A stretch of DNA of 64,000 bases, taken from positions 248,001-312,000 of the forward strand of contig JAPOVC010000014.1 in assembly GCA_026708325.1 (NCBI GenBank), in the 5' to 3' direction. Shown piece after piece: positions 7,815 through 16,037 of this stretch (its first letter is position 1; every line of letters starts with the position of its first letter). The position numbers and the translations under genes were made by a program. The notes beneath the pieces are model-generated. The model saw only the letters and a program-made list of their open reading frames with translations. It was not told the DNA's origin and searched no databases. Source of the stretch: Anaerolineaceae bacterium (GTDB lineage Bacteria > Chloroflexota > Anaerolineae > Aggregatilineales > Phototrophicaceae).

Positions 7815-10427
7815 TCACTTGCCCAGGCTGGCCAGGCGCGCTTCCACAATGGCCAGACTTGCCTGCAACTCGCCCAGATTGTCACGCTCGCGGTTGACCA
7901 CGGCTTCCGGCGCGCGCGCAACAAACTGCTCGTTGGCCAACATGCCCTGCGAGCGCTGCAGGCGTTGCTTCAACTGGTCACGCTCCTTCACCAGGCGCAG
8001 GCGCTCGGCCTCGACGTCGATAAGGTCCGCCAGAGGCAGAAAAACGACGCTGTCGCTTACCACAACCGAGGCACAGCCTTCCGGGTCGGGATCTTCCCTG
8101 TCAAGCGTGATCAGGCTCCCGACCCGACACAGCTGGCCAAACATTGCGCGCAATTCGTCGACGTGCTCGCCCGCGAACCCCGGCCGAAGTCGGGCCGAGA
8201 TCGAACGGCCGTGGGGAACATTGTATTCCGAGCGTGCGTTGCGTACGCCGCGTACCAACTCGATCAGGGTGTCCATGATGGCTTCTGCGTCCGCGTCCTG
8301 CAGTTCAGGGTCGGGCTCGGGCCAGGGCGCCAGCATGATCGTGTCACCCTCGTGCGGCAGTTGCTGCCAGATCTCTTCAGTGACAAATGGCATGAAGGGA
8401 TGCAGCAGTCGCAGACCCGTTTCAAGGACGTGGACCAGGGTTTGCAGCGTACGCTGGCGCCCCTGCTCGTCGTCGCCATACAACGCAATTTTGCTGAATT
8501 CGATGTACCAGTCGGCGAATTCATGCCAGAGAAAGTCGTGAATCTGTCGACCGGCTTCGCCATACAGGTAGCCGTCAAATTGCCGGTTGGTGTTGCGCAG
8601 CAGCGTATCCAGACGGGACAGAATCCAGCGGGAATACAGATCGTGCGGCCTGCTGTCGTGCTGCCACGCGCTCTCTTCCTCGCCGAGATTGCGAACGACG
8701 AAACTGGCCATCTGCCAGAGCTTGTTGACGAAGCGCCAGTTGCCTTCGATGCGCTTGACGTCGACGTTGACGTCATTGCCGGGCGTGCCACTGGTCACAA
8801 GCGTGAATCGCAGGGGGTCGGCGCCAAAGCGGTCCATGTATTCCAGGGGGTCGATGGAATTGTCGAGGGTCTTGCTGATTTTGCGACCCTTGCCGTCGCG
8901 CACCATGCCATGAAGGTAAACGGTGTGGAAGGGCACCTCATCCGTGAACCACAGCCCCAGCATGATCATGCGCGCCACCCAAAAGAAGAGAATGTCGTAG
9001 CCCGTCTCCATCATGGTCGTGGGGTAAAAGCGTTGCAGGTCCGCCGTCTGCTGCGGCCAGCCGAGCGTGCTGAAGGGCCACAGCCCACTGCTGAACCATG
9101 TGTCGAGAACGTCCTCCTCCGCCGTCCAGCCCTCGCCAGTCGGTGCGTCCACACCCACGTGGACTTCTCCGCCAGGACCGTACCAGGCGGGGATGCGGTG
9201 GCCCCACCAAAGTTGCCGACTAAGACACCAGTCCTCAATGTTTTCCAGCCAGTGGTAATAGACCCTGGTGAAACGCTCGGGCACGATGCGGATGCGCCCG
9301 TCACGGACTGCCTCCAGAGCCCGCTGCGCCAGCGGCTCTACATTCAGAAACCACTGCACGCTGACCATCGGCTCGATGATCTCGCCGCCGCGCTGACTGC
9401 GTGGCACGCTGTGTCGAATCTCTTCGGCCTTGATGGTCAGGCCGGCTGCCGACATGTCTGCCCACATCCTTTCGCGGCATACGAAACGGTCCAGACCGGC
9501 GTAGGGGCCGGCATTTTCGTTCATACTGGCATCGCGATTCATGACATTCAGTACCGGCAGGCCATGCCTTTCGCCAATGTCAAAGTCGTTGGGGTCGTGC
9601 CCGGGCGTGACCTTGAGGGCGCCGCTGCCCTTGTCGCGCTCGACCTGAGGGTCGGCAATGACAGGGATTTCCCGATTGAGCATCGGCACCAAAGCCGTTT
9701 GACCCACCAGATGGCGATAACGTTCATCGTCAGGATGGACCGCGACGGCGGTGTCGCCCAGAATGGTCTCAGGCCGTGTCGTCGCCACCGGTATGTGGCC
9801 GCCGTCGCTGAGCGGATAGCGAAACAGATACATCAAACCCGTTTCCTCCGCGTGTTCCACCTCCAGGTCTGATACGGCTGTCTGCAAGCCGGGGCTCCAG
9901 TTCACCAGGCGCGGGCCGCGGTAGATCAGGCCCTGCTCGTAAAGGGCGATGAATACGTCACGCACCGCGCCTGAAAGTCCGTCATCCAGGGTGAAGCGCT
10001 CGCGTTCCCAGTCACAACTGGCTCCCATTCGCCGCAACTGGTGGAGGATTTCGCCGCCGTAACGCTCCTTCCAGGCCCAGGTCCGTTCCAGAAATTCCTC
10101 CCGGCCCACGTCGTCCTTTGATCGGCCCTCATCAGCAAACATGCGTTCGATTTGCAATTGTGTCGCAATGCCCGCATGGTCCGATCCGGGTACCCAAAGC
10201 GCGGCCTTGCCCTGCATGCGCGCATGGCGAATCATCAGGTCTTCAATGCTGACGAACAACGCATGGCCGATATGCAGGGCGCCGGTGACGTTGGGCGGGG
10301 GGATGCTGATGACGAAAGGTTCGGCGTCCTCCGGCGCAACTTCAGGGCGGAACCAGCCGTTGCGCTCCCACCAGTCATACAGGCGTTCTTCGGCAGCAGC
10401 GAAATCAAAGGTTTTCGGCATGGACAT
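7815..10427 (-). CDS. valS: Valyl-tRNA synthetase
   Basis: ValRS charges tRNA-Val and edits mischarged threonine. The 870-residue protein shows the class I signatures: the HIGH motif in NVTGALHIGHALF near residue 45 and the KMSKS-type GRKISKT near 520. It also has the CP1 editing insertion, the anticodon-binding domain and a C-terminal coiled coil typical of ValRS. I take ATG at 10427 (MSMPKTFDF) because AAGGAG lies nine bases upstream. An in-frame GTG at 10499 lies inside the T-box antiterminator and is not a start. Expression is governed by the upstream T-box. Length and domain order are complete. Confidence 0.96.
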   Translation of the reverse strand: MSMPKTFDFAAAEERLYDWWERNGWFRPEVAPEDAEPFVISIPPPNVTGALHIGHALFVSIEDLMIRHARMQGKAALWVPGSDHAGIATQLQIERMFADEGRSKDDVGREEFLERTWAWKERYGGEILHQLRRMGASCDWERERFTLDDGLSGAVRDVFIALYEQGLIYRGPRLVNWSPGLQTAVSDLEVEHAEETGLMYLFRYPLSDGGHIPVATTRPETILGDTAVAVHPDDERYRHLVGQTALVPMLNREIPVIADPQVERDKGSGALKVTPGHDPNDFDIGERHGLPVLNVMNRDASMNENAGPYAGLDRFVCRERMWADMSAAGLTIKAEEIRHSVPRSQRGGEIIEPMVSVQWFLNVEPLAQRALEAVRDGRIRIVPERFTRVYYHWLENIEDWCLSRQLWWGHRIPAWYGPGGEVHVGVDAPTGEGWTAEEDVLDTWFSSGLWPFSTLGWPQQTADLQRFYPTTMMETGYDILFFWVARMIMLGLWFTDEVPFHTVYLHGMVRDGKGRKISKTLDNSIDPLEYMDRFGADPLRFTLVTSGTPGNDVNVDVKRIEGNWRFVNKLWQMASFVVRNLGEEESAWQHDSRPHDLYSRWILSRLDTLLRNTNRQFDGYLYGEAGRQIHDFLWHEFADWYIEFSKIALYGDDEQGRQRTLQTLVHVLETGLRLLHPFMPFVTEEIWQQLPHEGDTIMLAPWPEPDPELQDADAEAIMDTLIELVRGVRNARSEYNVPHGRSISARLRPGFAGEHVDELRAMFGQLCRVGSLITLDREDPDPEGCASVVVSDSVVFLPLADLIDVEAERLRLVKERDQLKQRLQRSQGMLANEQFVARAPEAVVNRERDNLGELQASLAIVEARLASLGK

Positions 10428-10431
10428 GTTG

Positions 10432-10690
10432 TAGCGCTCCTTAAAAAAAAGCCCCTTCGCCCTGCCAAGGACGAAAGGGTTCGCCTTCCGCGGTACCACC
10501 TTGCTTCCCCGCCTGCGTGGGGCGCTTGATTCGCGTTAACGGGCGTTCCCGGCTCCGGCTACGCCGATGAGATTGGGTTCACCGAAGCGACTCGCGGGCG
10601 ACAGTCAATCGGGTCTGCGGGCGGACTCGCAGCCGGTGGTCCGCCTTCTCTGACGCAAATCCCTGACCGACCCTCCCGGTCAACGTCGTT
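10432..10690 (-). promoter_or_regulatory. T-box riboswitch leader of valS
   Basis: T-box leaders sense uncharged tRNA and let transcription continue when it binds. This leader contains the hallmark minus-strand T-box GGTGGTACCGCGG at about 10489-10501. A strong terminator and the valS Shine-Dalgarno follow directly. Upstream is a stem I-like region: GGCGGAC and GTCCGCC arms around 10622-10653 with a CAGAGAAG element just before. The ligand is inferred to be tRNA-Val from the gene controlled. I could not place the specifier codon with confidence. Confidence 0.88.
10443..10481 (-). terminator. Conditional terminator of the valS T-box
   Basis: On the minus strand, CCCTTTCGTCC and GGGCGAAGGGG form a long GC-rich stem, followed by eight T residues. 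Its 5' side lies just after the T-box sequence, as expected for mutually exclusive antiterminator and terminator structures. Confidence 0.85.
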
Positions 10691-10696
10691 GTTCCG

Positions 10697-10725
10697 ATAC
10701 TAGCGACAGGGCGGGCTGACGTCAA
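10697..10725 (-). promoter_or_regulatory. valS T-box promoter
   Basis: TTGACG (10720-10725) and TAGTAT (10697-10702), separated by exactly 17 bases on the minus strand. This puts the transcript start near 10690, about 260 bases before the valS ATG. The -35 box overlaps the end of udk. Confidence 0.75.
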
Positions 10726-11360
10726 CGGCCACGTTCGACTGCGAGAAACGACCGGATATAATCCGCCACCATGTTGACCCCACTGTCGTTGAAACCGCCG
10801 CGCGGCACGAGAATGTCTGCATGGCCCTTGTTCGGTTCCACATAGCGCAAATGCATGGGTCGAACGGTCTTGAGATATTGTTCCATGACGGACTCCATGG
10901 TCCTGCCGCGCTCCTCGATATCGCGGCGCAGTCGTCGTATGAAGCGGACGTCTGACGCTGTGTCGATGAATACGCGAAGGTCCAGCAACTCCAGCAATTC
11001 CTCTTCGGCGAAAATCAGGATGCCTTCCAGCAAAATGACGGGCCGGGGATCAATTCGCTTCGTTTCGGGCAGACGCCGATGTTCGCGAAAGTCATAACGC
11101 GGAATGTCGGTCGCCCTGCCGGCGCGCAGGTCTCTGAGGTTGGCCACTAGCAAATGCGTGTCTAGCGAATCGGGGTGGTCGAAATTGCGGATGCGCCTTT
11201 CGTGCAGTGGAATGTGATTGAGGTCCCGGTAATAAAGGTCGTGAGCCAGCCACACGACGTGTTCGGCGCCAACCTTCCGGATGACGGCGTTGGCAAATGT
11301 GGTCTTGCCGGACCCCGTTCCGCCGGCAATGCCAATTACAAGAGGTCTTTTGCCCGTCAT
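10722..11360 (-). CDS. udk: Uridine kinase
   Basis: Uridine kinase phosphorylates uridine and cytidine in pyrimidine salvage. The 212-residue product has a P-loop GGTGSGKTT near residue 14 and the DHPDSLD element near 65. It also carries the FIDTASDVRFIRRLRRDIEERGRT stretch (cut here for length at R-E-R-G-R-T), typical of Udk, and the VEPNKGHADILVP motif near 185. Start is ATG at 11360 (MTGKRPLVIG); longer in-frame versions would run through the tRNA gene. The gene lies 42 bases downstream of tRNA-Thr on the same strand, and no promoter was seen between them, so it may be read through from the tRNA promoter. Confidence 0.92.
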   Translation of the reverse strand: MTGKRPLVIGIAGGTGSGKTTFANAVIRKVGAEHVVWLAHDLYYRDLNHIPLHERRIRNFDHPDSLDTHLLVANLRDLRAGRATDIPRYDFREHRRLPETKRIDPRPVILLEGILIFAEEELLELLDLRVFIDTASDVRFIRRLRRDIEERGRTMESVMEQYLKTVRPMHLRYVEPNKGHADILVPRGGFNDSGVNMVADYIRSFLAVERGR

Positions 11361-11402
11361 TTGCGGTCCCTTAAGGCAAATGCCCACCAGCGTGGGCACT
11401 TG

Positions 11403-11474
11403 AGCCACCCGAGGGATTCGAACCCTCAACCTCACGCTTACGAAGCGCGTGCTCTGCCATTGAGCCAGGGTGGC
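11403..11474 (-). tRNA. tRNA-Thr (anticodon CGT)
   Basis: A complete cloverleaf of 72 bases without encoded CCA. The acceptor stem is GCCACCC/GGGTGGC with discriminator T. The D arm is GCTC/GAGC, the anticodon stem CGCGC/GCGTG with loop TTCGTAA giving anticodon CGT (codon ACG), and the T arm GAGGG-TTCGAAT-CCCTC. Confidence 0.95.
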
Positions 11475-11483
11475 GACACAAAA

Positions 11484-11512
11484 AGTATAGCGAAGCGGGC
11501 AGGGGCGGGCAA
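11484..11512 (-). promoter_or_regulatory. Promoter of tRNA-Thr
   Basis: TTGCCC (11507-11512), a 17-base spacer and TATACT (11484-11489) on the minus strand. The mature tRNA 5' end is only nine bases after the -10 box, so the precursor leader would be about two or three bases. Confidence 0.7.
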
Positions 11513-11515
11513 GCG

Positions 11516-13057
11516 TCAGTGCCGGAAGTGACGCACGCCGGTGAAGACCATGGCGATGCCGCCTTCGTCGGCCGCAGCGATGACTTCCGCATCGCGCACC
11601 GAGCCGCCCGGTTGAATGACCGCGGCGATTCCGGCGGCGATCGCTGCCCCAACGCCATCGGCAAAGGGAAAGAAGGCGTCCGAAGCGAGGGCCGCGCCCT
11701 GCGCCCGCTCACCGGCCTTGCGGACGGCCAGTTCAACCGCATCCACCCGGCTGGGCAGGCCTCCGCCCACCCCCACGACGGCGCAGGGAGTCGCGATGAC
11801 GATGGCATTGGAGGGAACGTGTTGCACTGCGCGCCAGGCGTAGGCCAGCGCACGACATTCCGCCACGTCCGGCTCGCGCGCGGTCACGTTACGCCATTTG
11901 GAGCCAGCTGGGTCGCCTTCATCCGCGCTTTGCAACAGCAACCCGCCGGTTACGCTGCGCTGCCGCCAGTTCTCGCCGCCAGGTCCGACGGGGAGACGGA
12001 GCAGGCGACAGTTCTTGCGTTTCGCTCCCAGCAAACCCAGGGCCTCTTCTTCGAAGTCCGGTGCGACAATGGCCTCAACAAATGTCTTGCCGAGCGCGGC
12101 AACGAAGGCTGCGCTAACAGGGCGATTGGATGCCAGTACGCTGCCAAAGGCCGAGAGGGGATCCGCAGCCAGCGCCTGTTGACAGGCGATCGCCAGGTCT
12201 TCATCGCTGGCGAGACCGATGGGGGACAGGTGCTTGACAACGGCAACGGTCGGTGTGGGAAAGTCCTGGACCGCCCGCGCGGCGGCGTCGAGGTCCAGGT
12301 AATTGTTGTAGGAAAGCTGCCTCTGCCCGCCAAGCAATTCGCCACCCAGGGGGCCGGCGCCCGGAGCCCGGCTGTACCAGGCGGCCTGCTGATGAGGATT
12401 CTCTCCGTAGCGCAGGACCTCCGACCTGTGAAATGTCTGTGTCAGGCTTGCGGGCGTTGCCACACCCTGCGTCGGCTCCTGACCCTCCTGCTGCAGCCGG
12501 GAGAAAATGGCTGCGTCGTAGGCCTGCGTCAACTCGAATACTTTCGCCGCGAGTGAGCGGCGGGTTGCCAGATCGATTTCCCTTCCCGCACTCAGGGCCT
12601 GTTCAAGCAATCCGTAGTCCTCCGGATCGCAGAGGGTGATCACCCGGCTGAAGTTCTTGGCGGCGGCCCGCAGCAGGGCCACGCCGCCAATGTCGATTTG
12701 TTCAATGGCGTCATCGAGCGTGCTTTCCTGCCGCACGCTGACTTCCCGGAAGGGGTAAAGGTTGCAAACCACCACGTCGATCGGCGCAAATCCGGCACGC
12801 TCCAGTTCAGCCAGATCGGCAGCCCTGTCTCGCGCCAGGATGCCGGCGTGCAGGGCGGGATGCAGGGTCTTGACGCGACCGCCAAGCAACTCCTGCTGAC
12901 CGGTCAGGGCGTCGACCGGCGTCACGGGCAGGCCCGCTTCTGACAGCGTTCGGGCGGTGCCGCCGCTGGCGACCAACTCATGGCCGGCTGCGACCAGGGC
13001 CCGCGCAAGGTCGATCAGTCCGCTCTTGTCAGAAACACTTAGCAAGGCGCGTGGCAA
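11516..13057 (-). CDS. purH: Bifunctional AICAR formyltransferase / IMP cyclohydrolase
   Basis: PurH performs the last two steps of IMP synthesis: formylation of AICAR and ring closure. The 513-residue product has the N-terminal MGS-like cyclohydrolase domain (ALLSVSDKSGL at the start, GGRVKTLHPALHAGIL near 58). The C-terminal transformylase has RYGENPHQ near 220. The usual KH-x-NPCG motif appears here as KHLSPIG near 270, a divergence worth noting in an otherwise full-length protein. The start is TTG at 13057, supported by GGGAGG six bases upstream. A TATACT -10 box lies at 13086-13091. Confidence 0.94.
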   Translation of the reverse strand: MPRALLSVSDKSGLIDLARALVAAGHELVASGGTARTLSEAGLPVTPVDALTGQQELLGGRVKTLHPALHAGILARDRAADLAELERAGFAPIDVVVCNLYPFREVSVRQESTLDDAIEQIDIGGVALLRAAAKNFSRVITLCDPEDYGLLEQALSAGREIDLATRRSLAAKVFELTQAYDAAIFSRLQQEGQEPTQGVATPASLTQTFHRSEVLRYGENPHQQAAWYSRAPGAGPLGGELLGGQRQLSYNNYLDLDAAARAVQDFPTPTVAVVKHLSPIGLASDEDLAIACQQALAADPLSAFGSVLASNRPVSAAFVAALGKTFVEAIVAPDFEEEALGLLGAKRKNCRLLRLPVGPGGENWRQRSVTGGLLLQSADEGDPAGSKWRNVTAREPDVAECRALAYAWRAVQHVPSNAIVIATPCAVVGVGGGLPSRVDAVELAVRKAGERAQGAALASDAFFPFADGVGAAIAAGIAAVIQPGGSVRDAEVIAAADEGGIAMVFTGVRHFRH

Positions 13058-13085
13058 GGTAGACCTCCCTGTGAACAGAGCCAGC

Positions 13086-13114
13086 AGTATAGCCCGCTTT
13101 GCCGACTGGAGTCA
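13086..13114 (-). promoter_or_regulatory. Promoter of purH
   Basis: Minus-strand TATACT at 13086-13091 with a weak -35 TGACTC at 13109-13114, spacer 17. The leader is short, about 20-25 bases before the TTG start. Confidence 0.55.
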
Positions 13115-13141
13115 GTCTGCCTCCGGCTGAACAGTGGCCGT

Positions 13142-13169
13142 TTGCAGGGTGATGGCGTTCAGGTACAAT
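13142..13169 (+). promoter_or_regulatory. Promoter of the 102-residue protein gene
   Basis: TTGCAG (13142-13147), a 16-base spacer and TACAAT (13164-13169) on the plus strand, about 32 bases before the ATG at 13201. It is divergent to the purH promoter. Confidence 0.6.
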
Positions 13170-13200
13170 TGCCGCGCGTCAGGCGGGCAGGGGACGGGCA

Positions 13201-13509
13201 ATGGCGGACGACATGTACATTCTTGAGCGCAGGGATGCCCGGGCCACCCCGCATCTTGAACAATACGCTCCGGTCTGGCTGGTTGATCAACGCATGGTCG
13301 CGGAAGATGACGCCGTGCTGTTCAACGTTGTCTTTCAGCACCACCTGTACGGCTGGGTCAACCGGCGCTACAAGTTCGATGCATTCAACGACGTGCTTTA
13401 CCACATGGGTCAGACCAGCGTCGGCGAGGAAGACGCGCTGGAAATGCAGGAAAGTGACCCCTGGATCCCGGCGACTGTAGCCGACATCCCCAATTCCTAC
13501 GGCGGTTAA
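13201..13509 (+). CDS. Small acidic protein of unknown function
   Basis: The 102-residue product has no recognised domain. It is soluble, acidic, without signal peptide or membrane segment, and rich in aromatic residues (Tyr, Trp, Phe and His clusters around residues 45-70). It ends with a Pro/Trp-containing tail. It has its own TTGCAG-16-TACAAT promoter and a GGGGA ribosome site ahead of the ATG, and it is a single-gene transcript between purH and a convergent acyltransferase gene. Coding is supported by the good promoter and start and by the lack of a competing frame. Function unknown. Confidence 0.75.
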   Translation: MADDMYILERRDARATPHLEQYAPVWLVDQRMVAEDDAVLFNVVFQHHLYGWVNRRYKFDAFNDVLYHMGQTSVGEEDALEMQESDPWIPATVADIPNSYGG

Positions 13510-13518
13510 CCCGCCGTT

Positions 13519-14532
13519 CTACAGTGACCTCGCGTAGAGGTTGAAAACGGCCTCGTCGCGCCCACCCATCTGGTACTTGTAAGTCTCGTTTCCCTGCAGG
13601 AAATCAAAGCGGCTCATACCCTCTTCGATGGAATGGCGGATATTCCACGCCAACAGGACAATGCCCGGGCTGAGGTGACCCCAGGTGTCGGGTCGCAGAC
13701 CGGAGTTGTAGACCAGCATTTCATTGTTGCAGACGAAATTGAGGTAGCTCGCCGCGCGTTGACCGCCGATAGTCAGAAAACTCAGGCGCAGCCAGCCGCG
13801 TTCCATCATGACGGCCGCTATATTGCGGAAAAAGTCGCGGTTGCCGGGGCCATCGAGAAAACTGCTTTTGGCATGGTCACTGGCGGCCATGAGCTCAAGA
13901 AAGTGCCCCATCTCCACGTCGAGATCGTGCTCGGGTCCAACAAGGTACCAGTCCACGTCGAGGGCCGGAGCCTGGGCGCGGCGCAGCTTGCGACGCAATT
14001 CGTGCCGCTGTTTCTTGTCCAGTGAGTTGATGTATTCGCCCCAGGTGGCCGGCAATTCGACAACCGGACAGACGTCCTCCTGCCGTACCTCGACGTTGAA
14101 TCCGCGACTCTTTAGCAGCTGTGGCAAGGCCTTCAACACTGGCGACGCTTCGGGCACGTTGCAGATTTCTATACGGTCGTACAGGGGCTGCATTCTGCAG
14201 AATTGGTCAACGATGGCGGGCAGGAGGTCGTCGAGCGCTTCACGATCGATGATGATGTCAAGGTAATCGGTAACTTCCTTGCAGCCGACCAGCGACAACA
14301 CCCGTTCGCCGTCGATTCTATCTACGAAGAGGGGAGCGATCGCCAGCAAACGGCCACCTGCGTCGCGGCAAGTCAGCACGTGCAGCGGGCCTGGGTCGAA
14401 GGCGTACCACCAGTTCGCCTGCCATTCCAGGGTGCTGAAAATTCGATTGGACGCGCTGCGGCTGACCAGCGCATTCCATTCGGGCTCCAGCCGATCAAAA
14501 ATGTCAGGCGAGTTGTGAATCTCGAAATTCAA
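13519..14532 (-). CDS. CelD/BcsL-type GNAT acyltransferase
   Basis: The product (about 337 residues) matches the CelD/BcsL/FemAB-like acyltransferase family. It has an N-terminal half with LEPEWNALV and FSTLEWQANWW, a basic linker DKKQRHELRRKLRR near the middle, and a C-terminal GNAT fold containing SYLNFVCNNEMLVYNSG and FDFLQGNETYKYQMG. Relatives act in polysaccharide or cell-surface amide modification; the substrate here is unknown. The frame is open to a TTG at 14625, but that would overlap a terminator. A TACAAT-like -10 at 14584-14589 and AGGAAGG before the TTG at 14532 favour the shorter start, which is uncertain. It converges on the 102-residue gene. Confidence 0.75.
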   Translation of the reverse strand: MNFEIHNSPDIFDRLEPEWNALVSRSASNRIFSTLEWQANWWYAFDPGPLHVLTCRDAGGRLLAIAPLFVDRIDGERVLSLVGCKEVTDYLDIIIDREALDDLLPAIVDQFCRMQPLYDRIEICNVPEASPVLKALPQLLKSRGFNVEVRQEDVCPVVELPATWGEYINSLDKKQRHELRRKLRRAQAPALDVDWYLVGPEHDLDVEMGHFLELMAASDHAKSSFLDGPGNRDFFRNIAAVMMERGWLRLSFLTIGGQRAASYLNFVCNNEMLVYNSGLRPDTWGHLSPGIVLLAWNIRHSIEEGMSRFDFLQGNETYKYQMGGRDEAVFNLYARSL

Positions 14533-14623
14533 CTGCCCGGCGTCCTTCCTGACGTCGTTAATGTATCTCTGTTGTATCTCTGTATTGTACAGGCGTATCG
14601 GGTTCAAATGAAGTTGTAGAAGC

Positions 14624-14650
14624 AAAAGCCGCCCGGCGGACCGGGCGGCT
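14624..14650 (-). terminator. Rho-independent terminator of the MalK/UgpC-type ATPase gene
   Basis: A perfect 10-base inverted repeat AGCCGCCCGG/CCGGGCGGCT (14627-14636 with 14641-14650) around a four-base loop. It is followed on the minus strand by a TTTT run. It lies 22 bases after the ATPase gene stop. Confidence 0.85.
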
Positions 14651-14671
14651 CCCCCTTGCGCATGACCTCGC

Positions 14672-15829
14672 TCAGGCCTGCAGTTTCATCTGGTGCTCGA
14701 GCCGGTACTGATAGTCCAGCGACTCGCGCGTGGCGGGGTCAAAAAGATGGATGTTGTCAATGTTGACTGCGATCTTCAGTCGGTCTCCAACCTCGGCGTC
14801 GCAGCGCGGATCCATGCGCGAGATGAAGCTGGCGCCCTTTTCGTTGAGGTAAACGACGACCTCGTTGCCCATCTGCTCAACCACATCGACGTTGGCTTCC
14901 AGCTCCCAGGGAGAAATGCCCGCAGGCTGGTAACGGGAGTCGTGAATGTCCTCGGGGCGAATGCCCAGGATGACTTCCTTGCCGGCGTGGCTGCGGAAGG
15001 CGGCTGCATGCGCCGGGTCGATCTTGATGGACACGGCGCCGGCATCGACGGTGAGAGCCTCGCCTTCGGCAATCAGGGTGCCATCGAAGAAATTCATGGC
15101 CGGGCTGCCGATGAATCCGGCGACAAAGATGTTGGAGGGGTTGGTGTAAAGCATCTGCGGCGTGTCGACCTGTTGAATGATGCCTTCATTCAGCACGCAA
15201 ATGCGCGTGCCCATCGTCATGGCTTCGACCTGGTCGTGCGTCACGTAGATGAAGGTGGTCTGCAGACGCTGGTGCAGCTTGGCGATTTCTGCGCGCGACT
15301 GAACGCGCAGCTTGGCGTCCAGGTTTGAGAGCGGCTCGTCAAGCAGGAAGACCGCCGGTTCGCGCACGATGGCGCGCCCCACGGCCACACGCTGACGCTG
15401 CCCGCCCGACAACTGGCGCGGACGACGGTCCAGCAGGTTTATGCCCTTGTCTTCCTCAATGAGGCCCAGGCTACGGGCCGCCTCGTTCACGCGACGGTCG
15501 ATTTCCTGCTTTGGCGTCTTGCGCAGGCGCAACCCGAAGGCCATGTTGTCATAGACCGTCATGTGCGGGTACAGGGCGTAGCTCTGGAAGACCATGGCCA
15601 CGTCGCGGTCCTTGGGCGCGACGTTGTTAACCACGCGGTCGCCAATCAGAATTTCGCCGGCCGTCACTTCCTCGAGTCCGGCCAACATACGCAGGCTGGT
15701 GGACTTGCCGCAGCCGGAGGGGCCGACGAAGACGAGGAATTCCTGATCCTGGATCTCCAGGTTCATGTCCGTGATGACGACAGTATTGCCGAACGATTTG
15801 TGTACGTTGCGATAGGTTACACTGGCCAC
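14672..15829 (-). CDS. MalK/UgpC-type ABC transporter ATP-binding protein
   Basis: This is the energy-coupling ATPase of a CUT1-type carbohydrate ABC importer. The 385-residue protein has Walker A GPSGCGKST near 40, Q-loop, signature LSGGQRQR near 137 and Walker B VFLLDEPLSNLD near 157. It also has the C-terminal TOBE regulatory region (GIRPEDIH near 285), which is characteristic of MalK/UgpC/MsmX. No permease or binding protein is near, so it is probably a shared ATPase serving several sugar importers. The start is GTG at 15829, with GGAGG seven bases upstream. The longer in-frame version would extend almost to the promoter. A clear promoter and terminator make it monocistronic. Confidence 0.9.
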   Translation of the reverse strand: MASVTYRNVHKSFGNTVVITDMNLEIQDQEFLVFVGPSGCGKSTSLRMLAGLEEVTAGEILIGDRVVNNVAPKDRDVAMVFQSYALYPHMTVYDNMAFGLRLRKTPKQEIDRRVNEAARSLGLIEEDKGINLLDRRPRQLSGGQRQRVAVGRAIVREPAVFLLDEPLSNLDAKLRVQSRAEIAKLHQRLQTTFIYVTHDQVEAMTMGTRICVLNEGIIQQVDTPQMLYTNPSNIFVAGFIGSPAMNFFDGTLIAEGEALTVDAGAVSIKIDPAHAAAFRSHAGKEVILGIRPEDIHDSRYQPAGISPWELEANVDVVEQMGNEVVVYLNEKGASFISRMDPRCDAEVGDRLKIAVNIDNIHLFDPATRESLDYQYRLEHQMKLQA

Positions 15830-15933
15830 TGAAGATCCTCCATCACACAGGCTGTGCCATTCGAACAGGTAAGCATTTGTAGAATCTGCCCAAAAAAGTT
15901 GCCAGGTGCAAATTCCCCTTAACACCAGAAAAA

Positions 15934-15962
15934 AGTATAGACAGTTGCCTTACCGAATGCAA
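15934..15962 (-). promoter_or_regulatory. Promoter of the ABC ATPase gene
   Basis: TTGCAT (15957-15962), a 17-base spacer and TATACT (15934-15939) on the minus strand, leaving a leader of about 95 bases. Confidence 0.7.
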
Positions 15963-16037
15963 ATTTTGCCTCCAGGCCAGCCGGGTCGCCGCCCCGTGCG
16001 CTAAAATGCCCGCAATTCAGGGCAGGCCGGGGAACCC

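Noticed and set aside
7965-9872. A 635-residue open frame on the plus strand opposite valS
   Set aside because: It is the antisense shadow of the well-supported valS frame, with no ribosome site and no domain.
10428-10499. In-frame GTG extension of valS to 10499
   Set aside because: The extension translates the T-box antiterminator and terminator; the ATG at 10427 has an AAGGAG ribosome site.
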